Shown here piece after piece: positions 15,376-24,765 of a DNA stretch of 36,963 bases. The translations under genes were made by a program, and so were the position numbers. Each line of letters begins with the position of its first letter. Position 1 is the stretch's first letter. Location: assembly GCA_017625255.1 (NCBI GenBank), contig JAGALK010000074.1, forward strand, positions 1 to 36,963, read 5' to 3'. This DNA is from Lachnospiraceae bacterium. Its GTDB lineage: Bacteria > Bacillota > Clostridia > Lachnospirales > Lachnospiraceae. The notes beneath the pieces are model-generated. The model was not told the DNA's origin. It saw only the letters and a list, made by a program, of their open reading frames with translations, and did not search any database.

Positions 15376-16356
15376 ATGGGTGAAGTGTTATCCCAGAACG
15401 AGATTGACCGGTTGCTAAAGGCATACAGTGAAGGTGAACTCGATGTCGACGAGATGAAGGATGCTCCGGAGAAACAGGTAAAGAATTATGATTTTAAGAG
15501 ACCTTCTAAGTTTTCGAAAGAACATTTAAGGACTCTGGAAATTATATTTGAACATTATGGAAGGTTGATATCTACGAATCTTCCGGTCTATCTGAGGAAA
15601 AGTGTACAGGTAGAGGTGATGAACTCGGAAGCGGTTACATATTCAGAGTTTTCTAATGCTCTTTCAAATCCTGTTTTACTTGGGGTTGTTGATATGCAGC
15701 CTTTGAGTGGCAATATCATAATTGAGGTGGCATCTAATCTGGGTTATACGATTGTGGATCGTATGTTGGGTGGTGTTGGCCAGCCATTAGACAAAAGCAG
15801 GGATTTTTCTGAGATAGAGTTATTGATTATTGAACGAATTTTGACGATTTGCGTTGAATTGTTAAGTGATCCGTGGCAGAATGTTATGGAAATAAATCCT
15901 AGATTAGAGAGAATAGAAACTAATTCACAGTTTGCACAAATTATTTCGCCAAATGAAATGATAGCAATTGTGACGATTAATGTGAGAATCGGTGATGTCG
16001 AAGGTTTAATGAATGTGTGTTTGCCGTTTATGACATTAGAACCGGTTATGGATAAGTTGAATACAAAATTCTGGTATTCAAGTATTAAGAAGAGTGATGA
16101 ATTTGAGTATACGGATGTGATTGAAAGTTTGATTTCAAAAGCATCTGTACCAATCAAAGCGTATTTGGGAAGGAGTACAGTTTCTGTACAGGACTTTACA
16201 AATCTTCAGATTGGGGATATTATCCGACTGGATACGAAAGTAGACCAAGAGTTGGATGTTTATGTTGGTAATATTCATAAATTTGCTGCATTGCCTGGAG
16301 CATCGGGGGATAAATATGCAGTAAGAGTTACATCAGTAATCAGAGAGGAGCAATAA
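15376..16356 (+). CDS. fliM: FliM, flagellar motor switch protein
   Basis: FliM (326 residues) is the C-ring component that binds CheY-P. The N-terminal CheY-P docking motif LSQNEIDRLL is present at residues 5-14. The middle CheC-like domain (about 45-230) includes the LGGVGQP segment, and the C-terminal SpoA domain ends with RVTSVIREEQ. The ATG follows GGGTGGTGAAAG. Directly followed by fliY, whose product shares the switch complex. Confidence 0.96.
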   Translation: MGEVLSQNEIDRLLKAYSEGELDVDEMKDAPEKQVKNYDFKRPSKFSKEHLRTLEIIFEHYGRLISTNLPVYLRKSVQVEVMNSEAVTYSEFSNALSNPVLLGVVDMQPLSGNIIIEVASNLGYTIVDRMLGGVGQPLDKSRDFSEIELLIIERILTICVELLSDPWQNVMEINPRLERIETNSQFAQIISPNEMIAIVTINVRIGDVEGLMNVCLPFMTLEPVMDKLNTKFWYSSIKKSDEFEYTDVIESLISKASVPIKAYLGRSTVSVQDFTNLQIGDIIRLDTKVDQELDVYVGNIHKFAALPGASGDKYAVRVTSVIREEQ

Positions 16357-16359
16357 AGA

Positions 16360-17511
16360 ATGGATGGAATGTTATCACAGGAAGAGATTAATGCCCTGCT
16401 GAATGAATCGGGAGGTTCTCTGGATAGTGTTAGTGAACAACCGCTTTCTGATTCTGAAAAAGATGCAATTGGTGAAATTGCAAACATCAGTATGGGAACA
16501 GCAGCAACTACTTTGTTTTCACTTGTAAATCGCAAAGTGGAAATTTCAACTCCGGTTGTTTCATTTGCAACATGGGATGATATAGTTGCTACTTATGAGA
16601 AGCCTTGTGTATTTATCAGAATTGCCTACACGGTAGGTTTGGATGGCAGCAATATTTTAGTGTTGAAGGAAAGTGATGTAAAAGTCATCACTGATTTGAT
16701 GATGGGGGGAGATGGATTACATCCGGATGAGACAGAGTTGACGGAATTGCATTTGAGTGCAATTAGTGAGGCGATGAATCAGATGATGGGTTCAGCAGCA
16801 ACTTCTATGTCATCAATGCTTAATAAAATGATTGATATTAGTCCTCCGGAAGCAGATATTATTGATTTGACAGATACTGTTGATGAAAGAGAAATTGATA
16901 AGTTTCTTGCAGGACAGTTTGTAAAAATTTCTTTCCGTATGGAAATTGGCGATTTGGTAGATAGTCAGATTATGCAGTTGTATCCGTTTTCTTTCGCAAG
17001 AGAAATGTATGCTAGTATATCAAAGAATATGGAGATTGATGCAAGCGCAAATGCACCATCTGCAGAAAGTACTACACCAACACCTGCACCACAGCAGGCT
17101 GAAATGCCAAGACAGGAGCAGCCTATGACAGAGCAGCCGATGATGGCACAACCAATGATGGGACAGCCGATGATGGTACAGCCGATGATGGTACAGCAGC
17201 CGATGATGGCACAGCCGATAAATGTTCAGCCGGCACAGTTCCAAGCATTTAGTCAGGGTATCAGCCCGGCATTACAATCGGAGAATATTGATTTAATCAT
17301 GGATGTACCGATGGATGTGACTGTTGAGTTGGGACGAACAAGTAAATCTATTCAGGAAATTTTGGATTTTTCACCAGGAACAATTATTGAGTTGAATAAA
17401 ATTGCAGGTGAGCCAATAGATATTCTAGTGAATGGAAAATATGTTGCTAAAGGTGAAGTTGTAGTTATTGAAGAAAACTTTGGTGTCAGAATTACTGAAA
17501 TTGTAAAATAA
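16360..17511 (+). CDS. fliY: FliY (FliN/CheC-type) switch protein and CheY-P phosphatase
   Basis: 383 residues. It combines an N-terminal CheY-P docking motif ([10 protein letters not shown], residues 5-14), a CheC-like phosphatase domain with both catalytic E-x-x-N signatures (E39/N42 and E137/N140), a low-complexity linker, and a C-terminal FliN SpoA domain (about 305-383, [20 protein letters not shown]). Such FliY proteins, known from Bacillus and Thermotoga, remove phosphate from CheY-P at the motor. The linker at residues 254-294 is made of QPMM[AVG] pentapeptide repeats. ATG at 16360 follows GAGAGGAG with 9-base spacing. Confidence 0.95.
   Translation: MDGMLSQEEINALLNESGGSLDSVSEQPLSDSEKDAIGEIANISMGTAATTLFSLVNRKVEISTPVVSFATWDDIVATYEKPCVFIRIAYTVGLDGSNILVLKESDVKVITDLMMGGDGLHPDETELTELHLSAISEAMNQMMGSAATSMSSMLNKMIDISPPEADIIDLTDTVDEREIDKFLAGQFVKISFRMEIGDLVDSQIMQLYPFSFAREMYASISKNMEIDASANAPSAESTTPTPAPQQAEMPRQEQPMTEQPMMAQPMMGQPMMVQPMMVQQPMMAQPINVQPAQFQAFSQGISPALQSENIDLIMDVPMDVTVELGRTSKSIQEILDFSPGTIIELNKIAGEPIDILVNGKYVAKGEVVVIEENFGVRITEIVK
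17119..17241 (+). repeat. Short tandem repeat encoding QPMMx pentapeptides in fliY
   Basis: About eight near-identical 15-base units of the form CAGCCGATGATGGYA, encoding [25 protein letters not shown], (Q) [10 protein letters not shown] and QPAQF. The unit length is a multiple of three, so copy-number change would lengthen or shorten the FliY linker without a frameshift. Confidence 0.9.
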
Positions 17512-17530
17512 GAGATAGGAGAAAAAGAAA

Positions 17531-17893
17531 ATGGCAAAAAATATTTTAATTTGTGATGATGCAGCTTTTATGCGTATGATGATCAAAGATATTTTAACAA
17601 AAAATGGTTACAATATTGCAGGAGAGGCTGAGAATGGTGTCAAAGCTGTAGAAAAGTATAATGAGACAAAGCCAGACCTTGTACTTATGGATATTACAAT
17701 GCCGGAAATGGATGGTATTCAGGCATTAAAGAATATCAAAGCTGGAGATCCAAATGCATGCGTAATTATGTGTTCAGCAATGGGTCAGCAGGCAATGGTA
17801 ATCGAAGCAATTCAGTCTGGTGCAAAAGATTTTATTGTAAAACCTTTCCAGGCTGAGCGTGTATTAGAGGCAGTGAAAAAGGTAGTAGGTTAG
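17531..17893 (+). CDS. cheY: CheY, chemotaxis response regulator
   Basis: A single-domain receiver of 120 residues. All active-site residues are present: acidic pair D9/D10, phospho-acceptor D54 (LVLMDITMPEMDG), S82 in place of Thr (VIMCSAMG) and K104 (FIVKPF). CheA phosphorylates it, and CheY-P binds FliM and FliY. It has no output domain. It lies between fliY and fliO as in B. subtilis, so it is made with the switch proteins it acts on. Confidence 0.97.
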   Translation: MAKNILICDDAAFMRMMIKDILTKNGYNIAGEAENGVKAVEKYNETKPDLVLMDITMPEMDGIQALKNIKAGDPNACVIMCSAMGQQAMVIEAIQSGAKDFIVKPFQAERVLEAVKKVVG

Positions 17894-17899
17894 TAATAA

Positions 17900-18271
17900 A
17901 TGGTAGTACTTACTTCTACTTTTGAAAGTTTTTTTCAGATGCTGGGCGTGTTAGCAGTATTTGTATTTGTTCTTGTTATTACATATTTGACTACACGCTG
18001 GATTGCATCTTATCAGAAAGAACATAGTTTTAATAGAAATCTGGAATTGGTAGAGACTTTAAAGATTACACCGAATAAATATGTGCAGATTGTTCGGGCG
18101 GGAGAAGAATATCTTGTGATTGCGATTGGTAAGGATGAAGTTCAGTTGTTGACTCGATTGACAGAGGAACAGTTGACAGAAATACCAGTAAGTAGTCAGT
18201 CGATGAGTGTTTCTACTGAAGGATTTAAAGAAATTTTTGAAAGATTAAAAAAGCATTTACCAAAGAAGTAG
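17900..18271 (+). CDS. fliO: FliO, export gate assembly factor
   Basis: A 123-residue protein with one N-terminal transmembrane helix (about 12-31) and a small cytoplasmic domain (NRNLELVETLKITPNKYVQI, VRAGEEYLVIAIGKDEVQLL) typical of FliO. FliO helps FliP assemble into the export gate. It is short and poorly conserved, so the call leans on the domain pattern and its position before fliP. Ribosome site is weak (AGGTAGTAGG upstream), spacing from cheY is only 6 bases, so coupling is likely. Confidence 0.88.
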   Translation: MVVLTSTFESFFQMLGVLAVFVFVLVITYLTTRWIASYQKEHSFNRNLELVETLKITPNKYVQIVRAGEEYLVIAIGKDEVQLLTRLTEEQLTEIPVSSQSMSVSTEGFKEIFERLKKHLPKK

Positions 18272-18284
18272 GCTAGGATGAATT

Positions 18285-19196
18285 ATGAGTAAATTAAAAA
18301 AGTCATATTGTAAATTGTCTGTAGCATTTGCGGTAGTTGCAATGATTATTGTAATGGTATTGGTAAATGGACAGAATGTTTATGCAACAGGTACAGTTGA
18401 TGGAACTGTTACAGATAATGCTGTGTCTGGCAATAATAATACAACAGATGCGATAGAAGTGCCTACAGGGGATGATATAGCAGAATTGGATGTGGTCAGT
18501 GGTGAAGGTGTAGAAAGTGCTACTGCTGATGGCACAAATGGAGTTACCTTTATATATAATAATGAAGAGGGAACATTATCTGGGTCTATTCGGATTTTGT
18601 TAGTGCTTACAGTTATTGCATTAACACCTTCTATTCTTATTATGCTGACTTCTTATACAAGAATTATTATTGTATTGCATTTTATCAGAACAGCAATTGG
18701 TACACAGACAGCACCGCCAAATCAGGTTTTGATTGGTTTAGCATTATTTTTGACATTTTTTATCATGAATCCTGTATTTACGGAAATTAATGAAAATGCT
18801 ATAAAACCTTTTGATGCGGGAGAAATCACGCAGGAGCAGGCACTTGAAATTGGTGGGGAGTCTTTACGGGAATTTATGAATGGGCAAGTTCAAGTTAAAG
18901 ATATTGATTTGTTCATTGAAATATCCGGAGAGACATATGAAAGCTACGAAGAAGTTCCGTTTTCTATTTTGATACCGAGTTTTATCATTAGTGAACTTCG
19001 AACAGCATTTATTATAGGTTTTTTGATTTATATTCCATTTATTGTAATTGATATGGTGGTTTCATCGATACTTATGTCTATGGGTATGATGATGTTGCCG
19101 CCGACGACAATTTCGTTACCGTTTAAAATATTATTGTTTGTTTTAGCGGATGGATGGAATTTAGTTATAGGAAGTCTTGTAAAGACTTTCTATTAG
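18285..19196 (+). CDS. fliP: FliP, export gate protein with long N-terminal extension
   Basis: FliP is the core of the export gate, present in five copies. A cleavable-looking signal peptide (about residues 1-35, ending near VYATG) is followed by about 65 polar residues rich in T, D, G and N, then the FliP core: four membrane segments with TSYTRIIIVLHFIRTAIGTQ and GMMMLPPTTISLPFKILLFV signatures. At 303 residues it is about 80 longer than B. subtilis FliP because of the polar spacer. ATG at 18285 follows TAGGATG. Confidence 0.94.
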   Translation: MSKLKKSYCKLSVAFAVVAMIIVMVLVNGQNVYATGTVDGTVTDNAVSGNNNTTDAIEVPTGDDIAELDVVSGEGVESATADGTNGVTFIYNNEEGTLSGSIRILLVLTVIALTPSILIMLTSYTRIIIVLHFIRTAIGTQTAPPNQVLIGLALFLTFFIMNPVFTEINENAIKPFDAGEITQEQALEIGGESLREFMNGQVQVKDIDLFIEISGETYESYEEVPFSILIPSFIISELRTAFIIGFLIYIPFIVIDMVVSSILMSMGMMMLPPTTISLPFKILLFVLADGWNLVIGSLVKTFY

Positions 19197-19244
19197 CGGT
19201 AGGTATATAAATGAGCAGGAAAGTGATACAGGGAGGTAAAGCTG

Positions 19245-19517
19245 ATGATTTCGCAGGGTGATGTGATAGTAATTGCAAAAGAAGCAATTTATACAGTTAT
19301 CGTGGCATCGGCGCCATTGTTGCTTATATCCCTGATTGTAGGATTAGTTATTAGTATATTTCAGACAGTCACATCTATTCAGGAACAAACACTTACATTT
19401 GTTCCTAAGATTTTGGCTGTTTTTGTAGGAATTTTGATATTTGGTTCATTTATGCTGAATGAAATGTCAACCTATATGACTCGTCTATGGACAGATTTTA
19501 GTATATACTTAAGTTAG
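19245..19517 (+). CDS. fliQ: FliQ, export gate protein
   Basis: A 90-residue, two-helix membrane protein (about 16-40 and 52-75) with the FliQ signature PLLLISLIVGLVISIFQTVT SIQEQTLTFVPKI (two joined parts). Four FliQ copies complete the FliP5-R1 gate. A strong GGGAGGT ribosome site precedes the ATG. Fourth export gene in the fliO-P-Q-R-flhB order. Confidence 0.96.
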   Translation: MISQGDVIVIAKEAIYTVIVASAPLLLISLIVGLVISIFQTVTSIQEQTLTFVPKILAVFVGILIFGSFMLNEMSTYMTRLWTDFSIYLS

Positions 19518-19524
19518 GTAGATT

Positions 19525-20310
19525 ATGGTTGATTATAGCTTTTCCTTACTTACATTTGAATATTTTTTATTGATTTTGGTCCGCATATCCTGTTTTGTTT
19601 TCATTGCTCCTTTTTATGGAATGACTAATACGCCTGGGAGAGTGAAAATTGGATTGGCTTTCTTTGTTTCCTTGATTTTATATCATGTACTTCCAAAAGA
19701 AAGTTTGGAATATACAGGGATTGTCGGTTATTCCATTATCGTCATAAAAGAAGGAATTACAGGATTGCTCATTGGATTTGCAGCAAACATTTGTAATTCC
19801 ATTATTTTATTAGCAGGTAATTTAATTGATATGAACATAGGTTTTTCTATGGCTCAGGAGTATAATCCTCAGTTACAAACGCAGGCAACTGTTACTGGAA
19901 ATTTTTATAATTATCTAGTGTTGCTTTTATTGGTTGCAACTAATATGCATCATTATATTTTGCAGGCGGTGGCAGATTCCTATTTGCTAATACCTGTAAA
20001 TGGACAGGTGTTTCAGTCGGATAGACTTTTACAAGGCATGATAACTTATGTAATAGATGCGTTTGTTATAGCGTTTAGAATTACGCTTCCTATATTTGCT
20101 TCTATTATGATTTTAAACTGTGTCTTGGGAATTATGGCAAAGGTATCACCACAGATGAATATGTTTGCGGTGGGTATGCAGTTGAAAGTTTTAGCTGGTT
20201 TGGTGATTATGCTTATTACCATTGGATTGTTCATAAATGTTTCAGATTTTATCTTTGATGAAATGAAGAAAACAATAGTATCCATGTTAAAAGGGATGTA
20301 TGTAAATTGA
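19525..20310 (+). CDS. fliR: FliR, export gate protein
   Basis: A 261-residue membrane protein with about six hydrophobic segments and family features such as ISCFVFIAPFYGMTNTPGRV and the FSMAQEYNPQLQTQ loop. One FliR copy joins five FliP in the gate. It starts 7 bases after fliQ and its stop (TGA at 20308-20310) overlaps the flhB start codon, so translation of flhB is probably coupled to it. Confidence 0.96.
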   Translation: MVDYSFSLLTFEYFLLILVRISCFVFIAPFYGMTNTPGRVKIGLAFFVSLILYHVLPKESLEYTGIVGYSIIVIKEGITGLLIGFAANICNSIILLAGNLIDMNIGFSMAQEYNPQLQTQATVTGNFYNYLVLLLLVATNMHHYILQAVADSYLLIPVNGQVFQSDRLLQGMITYVIDAFVIAFRITLPIFASIMILNCVLGIMAKVSPQMNMFAVGMQLKVLAGLVIMLITIGLFINVSDFIFDEMKKTIVSMLKGMYVN

Positions 20311-21434
20311 CGGAATATGATAGAAATTTAATTATATATAATCTCCAGTGGTTTGCAAAAGACGGACCGGGGGGAGAAAAAACAGAAGAACCGACAACAA
20401 AAAAATTAGATGATGCCAGAAAAGACGGTAAGGTTGCAAAAAGTAAGGAGTTAAGTGCGGCATTTGACTTGATTGTACTTTTTCTTATATTAAAAATCTT
20501 TATGTCGTTTGTGTATGATGGATTTTTAAGTGTATTTTCATTTACATATACAAGAATTCCGGATTTTGTAAAAAATAATTCGGAATATATGAGTGGGTAT
20601 AGTGTAACATCTTTTATGTACACAGTTGTTGTGGAAACAGTGAAAATTATGCTGCCTTTTTTACTTATAGGATTTATTGTTTGTGTGTTGGTAAATATAC
20701 TTCAGGTAGGCTGGAAAGTGACAACAAAACCAATGGAGCCTAAATTAGATAAGTTTAATCCGATTAATGGTTTTAAACGAATTTTTTCCATGGATTCCCT
20801 GTTTGAACTTGCAAAATCTATTGTTAAGATAGGGTTAATTGCTTATATGGCATATACAGCTATTAAGGATAATGCAAATGATTTGTTTTTTTTGTATGAT
20901 ATTCCTTTAATGCAGGCAATTATACTTTGTGGGCAGGTAATTTTGGATGCCGGATTTAAAATAGGATTAGTTTATCTTGTTCTTGGAATTGTAGATTGGA
21001 TTTATCAAAAACATAAATTCCATGAAGAGATGAAGATGACCAAGCAGGAAGTAAAGGACGAACATAAAAATACGGAAGGAAGTCCTGAAGTCAAGGGCAG
21101 ACAGAGACAGAAAATGAGAGAAGCCTCCAGAAGGCGTATGATGCAGGATATTCCTAAAGCGGATGTTATTATTACTAACCCGACACATTTATCGGTTGCG
21201 CTAAAATATGATCCTAATGAATCGAAAGCACCAATTGTGTTGGCAAAGGGTGAAGATTATCTTGCTTTAAAAATTCGAGAAGTAGCAAAAGAAAATCATA
21301 TAGAAATTGTTGAAAATAAGCCTTTGGCGAGAATGTTATATGCAAATGTCGATATAGGACAGGAGATTCCGCCGGAGTTATATCAGGCTGTAGCAGAGGT
21401 TCTTGCTATGGTATATAATCTTAAAAATAATTAG
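20307..21434 (+). CDS. flhB: FlhB, export substrate-specificity switch
   Basis: FlhB (375 residues) switches export from hook to filament proteins after FliK signals hook completion. The N-terminal GGEKTEEPTTKKLDDARKDG motif, four membrane segments, and the cytoplasmic autocleavage motif NPTH (residues 291-294, in VIITNPTHLSVALKYDP) are all present. The TTG start at 20307 overlaps the fliR stop (TTGA); AAAGGG lies 11 bases upstream. No better start precedes the conserved N-terminus. Confidence 0.95.
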   Translation: MTEYDRNLIIYNLQWFAKDGPGGEKTEEPTTKKLDDARKDGKVAKSKELSAAFDLIVLFLILKIFMSFVYDGFLSVFSFTYTRIPDFVKNNSEYMSGYSVTSFMYTVVVETVKIMLPFLLIGFIVCVLVNILQVGWKVTTKPMEPKLDKFNPINGFKRIFSMDSLFELAKSIVKIGLIAYMAYTAIKDNANDLFFLYDIPLMQAIILCGQVILDAGFKIGLVYLVLGIVDWIYQKHKFHEEMKMTKQEVKDEHKNTEGSPEVKGRQRQKMREASRRRMMQDIPKADVIITNPTHLSVALKYDPNESKAPIVLAKGEDYLALKIREVAKENHIEIVENKPLARMLYANVDIGQEIPPELYQAVAEVLAMVYNLKNN

Positions 21435-21448
21435 AAGGAGGAAATGAA

Positions 21449-23482
21449 ATGAAAAAAGCAGATATTGGTGTGGCTATATATTTGTTGGCGGCAGTAATCT
21501 TTTTCATTGTACCAATTCCTTCCATACTTTTGGATGTTATGTTGGCAATTAACATTTCCATAGCATTAATAATTATGTTTAATGCATTATTTGCAAAAGA
21601 AGTGTTGGATATGTCGTTTTTTCCAACATTACTTTTGTTTACCACGATTTTTCGTATATCTTTGAATGTATCTTCTACACGATTGATTCTTACTACAGGA
21701 GATCCGGGAAATGTGGTAGAAACCTTTGGTACATTCGTAGGTGGCGGAGACTTAATTATTGGTACAATTGTATTTATTGTTTTAATTATTATCCAGTTTA
21801 TCGTTATCAATAAGGGTTCTGAGCGAGTAGCAGAAGTAACTGCACGATTTACACTCGATGCTATGCCGGGTAAGCAGATGGCGATTGATGCGGATTTGAA
21901 TACAGGGACAATTACAGAGAAAGAAGCGAGAATACGAAGAGAGAAAATTCAGGCTGAATCCAGTTTCTTTGGTAACATGGATGGTGCGACCAAGTATGTT
22001 AAGGGAGATGCTACGGCAGGTCTGATTATTACATTTATCAATATTATCGGTGGTACAGCAATGGGTATGACAAGGCAGGGACTTGAGTTTGCTGATGCCA
22101 TTCAGGAATATGGAATACTTACAATTGGTGATGGACTTTGCAGTCAGATTCCATCCTTACTGATTTCTCTGGCAACTGGTATTCTTGTAACGAAAGCGTC
22201 AAAAGAAGCAGATTTTGGTACAATTTTGGTAAAGCAGCTTTTTGGTATGCCAAAGGTGCTTTACATTGTTGGAGCAACCATGATTTTCCTTGGTGTTACT
22301 ACACCATTTGAGTGGTATTTGTTTGTTGGGCTTGGCGCAGCATTTATCCTTGCCGGAAGAAATATTGCTAAGAATATTGGAATTGAGCAGATTGAAGAAG
22401 AAGCCAGTATGGAAGAAACGGAAGCAGAAGAAGTTCGAAAACCGGAAAATGTGGTGTCTTTATTACAGGTAGATCCAATCGAATTGGAGTTTGGATATGG
22501 TATTATCCCGCTTGCTGATGTAAATCAAGGCGGTGATTTATTGGATCGAGTAGTTATGATTCGTAGACAAATTGCTTTGGAATTGGGTACAGTGGTTCCT
22601 ATTATTCGTTTACGAGATAACATTCAGTTAAATCCAAATCAGTATATAATTAAGATTAAAGGTATTCAGGTAACAGAAGGTGAGATTCTGTTTGATCATT
22701 ATATGGCAATGAATCCGGGATATGTAGAAGAAGAAATTACCGGTATACCTACCTTTGAGCCATCCTTCCATCTTCCGGCAATCTGGATTACTGAAGGACA
22801 AAGAGAGAGGGCTGAGAGTCTTGGTTATACAGTAGTAGATCCGCCTTCTATTATTGCAACCCATTTAACAGAGGTTATTCGGACACATATTGATGAGCTT
22901 CTTACCAGACAGGATGTACAGAATCTTGTTAATAATTTGAAAGAGAGCAATCCTGTGTTGGTGGAGGAGTTGGTTCCAAAGCTGCTTGGACTTGGTGAAG
23001 TACAGAAAGTATTGCAAAATCTGTTGCGGGAAGGTATTTCTATACGAGATTTGCTTAGTATTTTTGAAACACTTGCAGATCATGCATCAACAACGCGAGA
23101 TACAGATGTGCTTACAGAATATGTAAGACAAAGTCTAAAGAGAGCAATTTCCAGTAAACATTTTGCTCCTAATGAGGTAACAAGTGTAATTACATTAGAT
23201 CCAAAAACTGAACAGGATATTATGTCGTCTGTAAAGCAGACAGAGCAAGGAGCATATTTAACTTTAGATCCTGAGCGTACAAAGGCGATTATCAATTCAG
23301 TGGAAGCAGAAGTTGCAAAATTAGAAAATCTGGGTAAAAATCCAATTATTATTACATCTCCAATTGTGAGAATGTATTTTAAAAAGCTTACATCAGATTA
23401 TTTCAGGGATTTAATTGTTATATCATATAATGAAGTTGAATCCAATGTAGAATTACAGTCAGTTGGGATGGTGACAGGTTAA
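21449..23482 (+). CDS. flhA: FlhA, export gate ion channel/receptor
   Basis: FlhA (677 residues) forms the nonameric export ring that docks chaperone-substrate complexes and uses the proton gradient. The N-terminal half has about eight membrane helices (to about residue 305) with the conserved cytoplasmic FHIPEP segment (RFTLDAMPGKQMAIDADLNT). The C-terminal domain has the usual LPAIWI and ITSPIVRMYFKKL segments. The start follows AAGGAGG. Its TAA overlaps the ATG of flhF (TAATG). Confidence 0.97.
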   Translation: MKKADIGVAIYLLAAVIFFIVPIPSILLDVMLAINISIALIIMFNALFAKEVLDMSFFPTLLLFTTIFRISLNVSSTRLILTTGDPGNVVETFGTFVGGGDLIIGTIVFIVLIIIQFIVINKGSERVAEVTARFTLDAMPGKQMAIDADLNTGTITEKEARIRREKIQAESSFFGNMDGATKYVKGDATAGLIITFINIIGGTAMGMTRQGLEFADAIQEYGILTIGDGLCSQIPSLLISLATGILVTKASKEADFGTILVKQLFGMPKVLYIVGATMIFLGVTTPFEWYLFVGLGAAFILAGRNIAKNIGIEQIEEEASMEETEAEEVRKPENVVSLLQVDPIELEFGYGIIPLADVNQGGDLLDRVVMIRRQIALELGTVVPIIRLRDNIQLNPNQYIIKIKGIQVTEGEILFDHYMAMNPGYVEEEITGIPTFEPSFHLPAIWITEGQRERAESLGYTVVDPPSIIATHLTEVIRTHIDELLTRQDVQNLVNNLKESNPVLVEELVPKLLGLGEVQKVLQNLLREGISIRDLLSIFETLADHASTTRDTDVLTEYVRQSLKRAISSKHFAPNEVTSVITLDPKTEQDIMSSVKQTEQGAYLTLDPERTKAIINSVEAEVAKLENLGKNPIIITSPIVRMYFKKLTSDYFRDLIVISYNEVESNVELQSVGMVTG

Positions 23483-24762
23483 TGACGATTAAGAAATTTC
23501 AGGGAAAGACACAGGAAGAAGCCATAGATAAAGCAAAAGCAGAATTTGGTGAACAGACAGTCATTATGAGTATAAAAGAGATAAAGCCAAGAGGTTTATT
23601 TCAGATATTTAAGAAATCTACATTTGAGGTAACTGCTGCTGTTGAAGAAAAGGAAAGTGCTGTAGATTCTACTGTGGCATTGAAAAATATGCAAAAATCA
23701 CATGAAACTATCAATGTTACCGCAGATGAGCCAATTCAGATACCGTTAGCATCTAAAAAAGATATTGCTCAGGTGGAAGCTGAGCAAAGTGCTATTGAGT
23801 TTATAAGAAAAAATGCCAGTCTTTTAAAAAATGAAGATATGGGAAATGCAGAACGAATTGAAGAAAAATTAGAAAATCTTCAAAGCATTTTAGAAAAGCA
23901 ATTATCCGCTGAAAAAAAAGAAACTGCCAAAGAGCATGAAATAGTTAAAACAGATACAAAAAAGAATGAGAGTCTTGCATTTATAAAAGTTTTGTATGAA
24001 ACATTGATTGATAATGAGGTAAATGAAAAGTATGTCAATCAGATTATGGATGAGCTTGAGAAAGTAAATTGGAATGGAAGCAGCGTAGATTATATACTTT
24101 CGAATGTTTATCAGAAAATGATACTTAAATTTGGAGAATCTCATGGTATTGAAGTAAATGGTAAAAAGCCGAAGGTTGTGTTTTTTATTGGGCCAACCGG
24201 AGTCGGAAAAACAACAACAATTGCCAAGATTGCTTCGAAATTAAAGGTTGAACAGGAGAAAAAAGTAGCTTTTTTGACAGCCGATACATATCGTATAGCA
24301 GCGGCAGAACAGCTTCGTACTTATGCGAATATTTTAGATACTTCCTTGAATGTGATTTATTCTGCGGAAGAATTGAATTCTGCCATTGAAAAATTACAGA
24401 ATTATGATGTTGTTATGGTAGACACTACAGGTTTTTCGCATAAAAGCACAAATCAGAAAGATGAAACTAAGAATCTGGTGCAGAGTGTAGATGAACAGTA
24501 TGATACAGATGTATATCTGGTTTTAAGTGCAACTACGAAGTATAAGGATTTAATTGAAATTTGTGATGTGTATAAAGAAATATCAGATTATAAATTGATT
24601 TTTACAAAGTTGGATGAAACTACAACATATGGAAATATACTGAATATTAAATTATATTCTGGAGCAGAAGTAGCTTATATTGCATCCGGGCAAAGTGTAC
24701 CGGATGATATTGAAGTATTGAATTCGCAGAAGATAGTGAAACGGTTACTAGGAGGACAGTAG
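23482..24762 (+). CDS. flhF: FlhF, SRP-type GTPase for flagellar placement
   Basis: FlhF (426 residues) directs where flagella are built. The N-terminal basic domain (MTIKKFQGKTQEEAIDKAKA) is followed by a charged spacer, an N domain, and the G domain with P-loop GPTGVGKTT (about 237-245), DTYRIAAAEQLRTYA, G3 as DTTGFS and G4 TKLDE. The G3 differs from the usual DTAGR, with Phe where SRP GTPases carry Arg. Start overlaps the flhA stop. flhG follows four bases later; FlhG is expected to stimulate FlhF GTPase. Confidence 0.95.
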   Translation: MTIKKFQGKTQEEAIDKAKAEFGEQTVIMSIKEIKPRGLFQIFKKSTFEVTAAVEEKESAVDSTVALKNMQKSHETINVTADEPIQIPLASKKDIAQVEAEQSAIEFIRKNASLLKNEDMGNAERIEEKLENLQSILEKQLSAEKKETAKEHEIVKTDTKKNESLAFIKVLYETLIDNEVNEKYVNQIMDELEKVNWNGSSVDYILSNVYQKMILKFGESHGIEVNGKKPKVVFFIGPTGVGKTTTIAKIASKLKVEQEKKVAFLTADTYRIAAAEQLRTYANILDTSLNVIYSAEELNSAIEKLQNYDVVMVDTTGFSHKSTNQKDETKNLVQSVDEQYDTDVYLVLSATTKYKDLIEICDVYKEISDYKLIFTKLDETTTYGNILNIKLYSGAEVAYIASGQSVPDDIEVLNSQKIVKRLLGGQ

Positions 24763-24765
24763 CCT

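Noticed and set aside
17119..17241. CRISPR-like or minisatellite array
   Set aside because: Units are 15 bases, contiguous and in frame within fliY, with no spacers; a coding tandem repeat.
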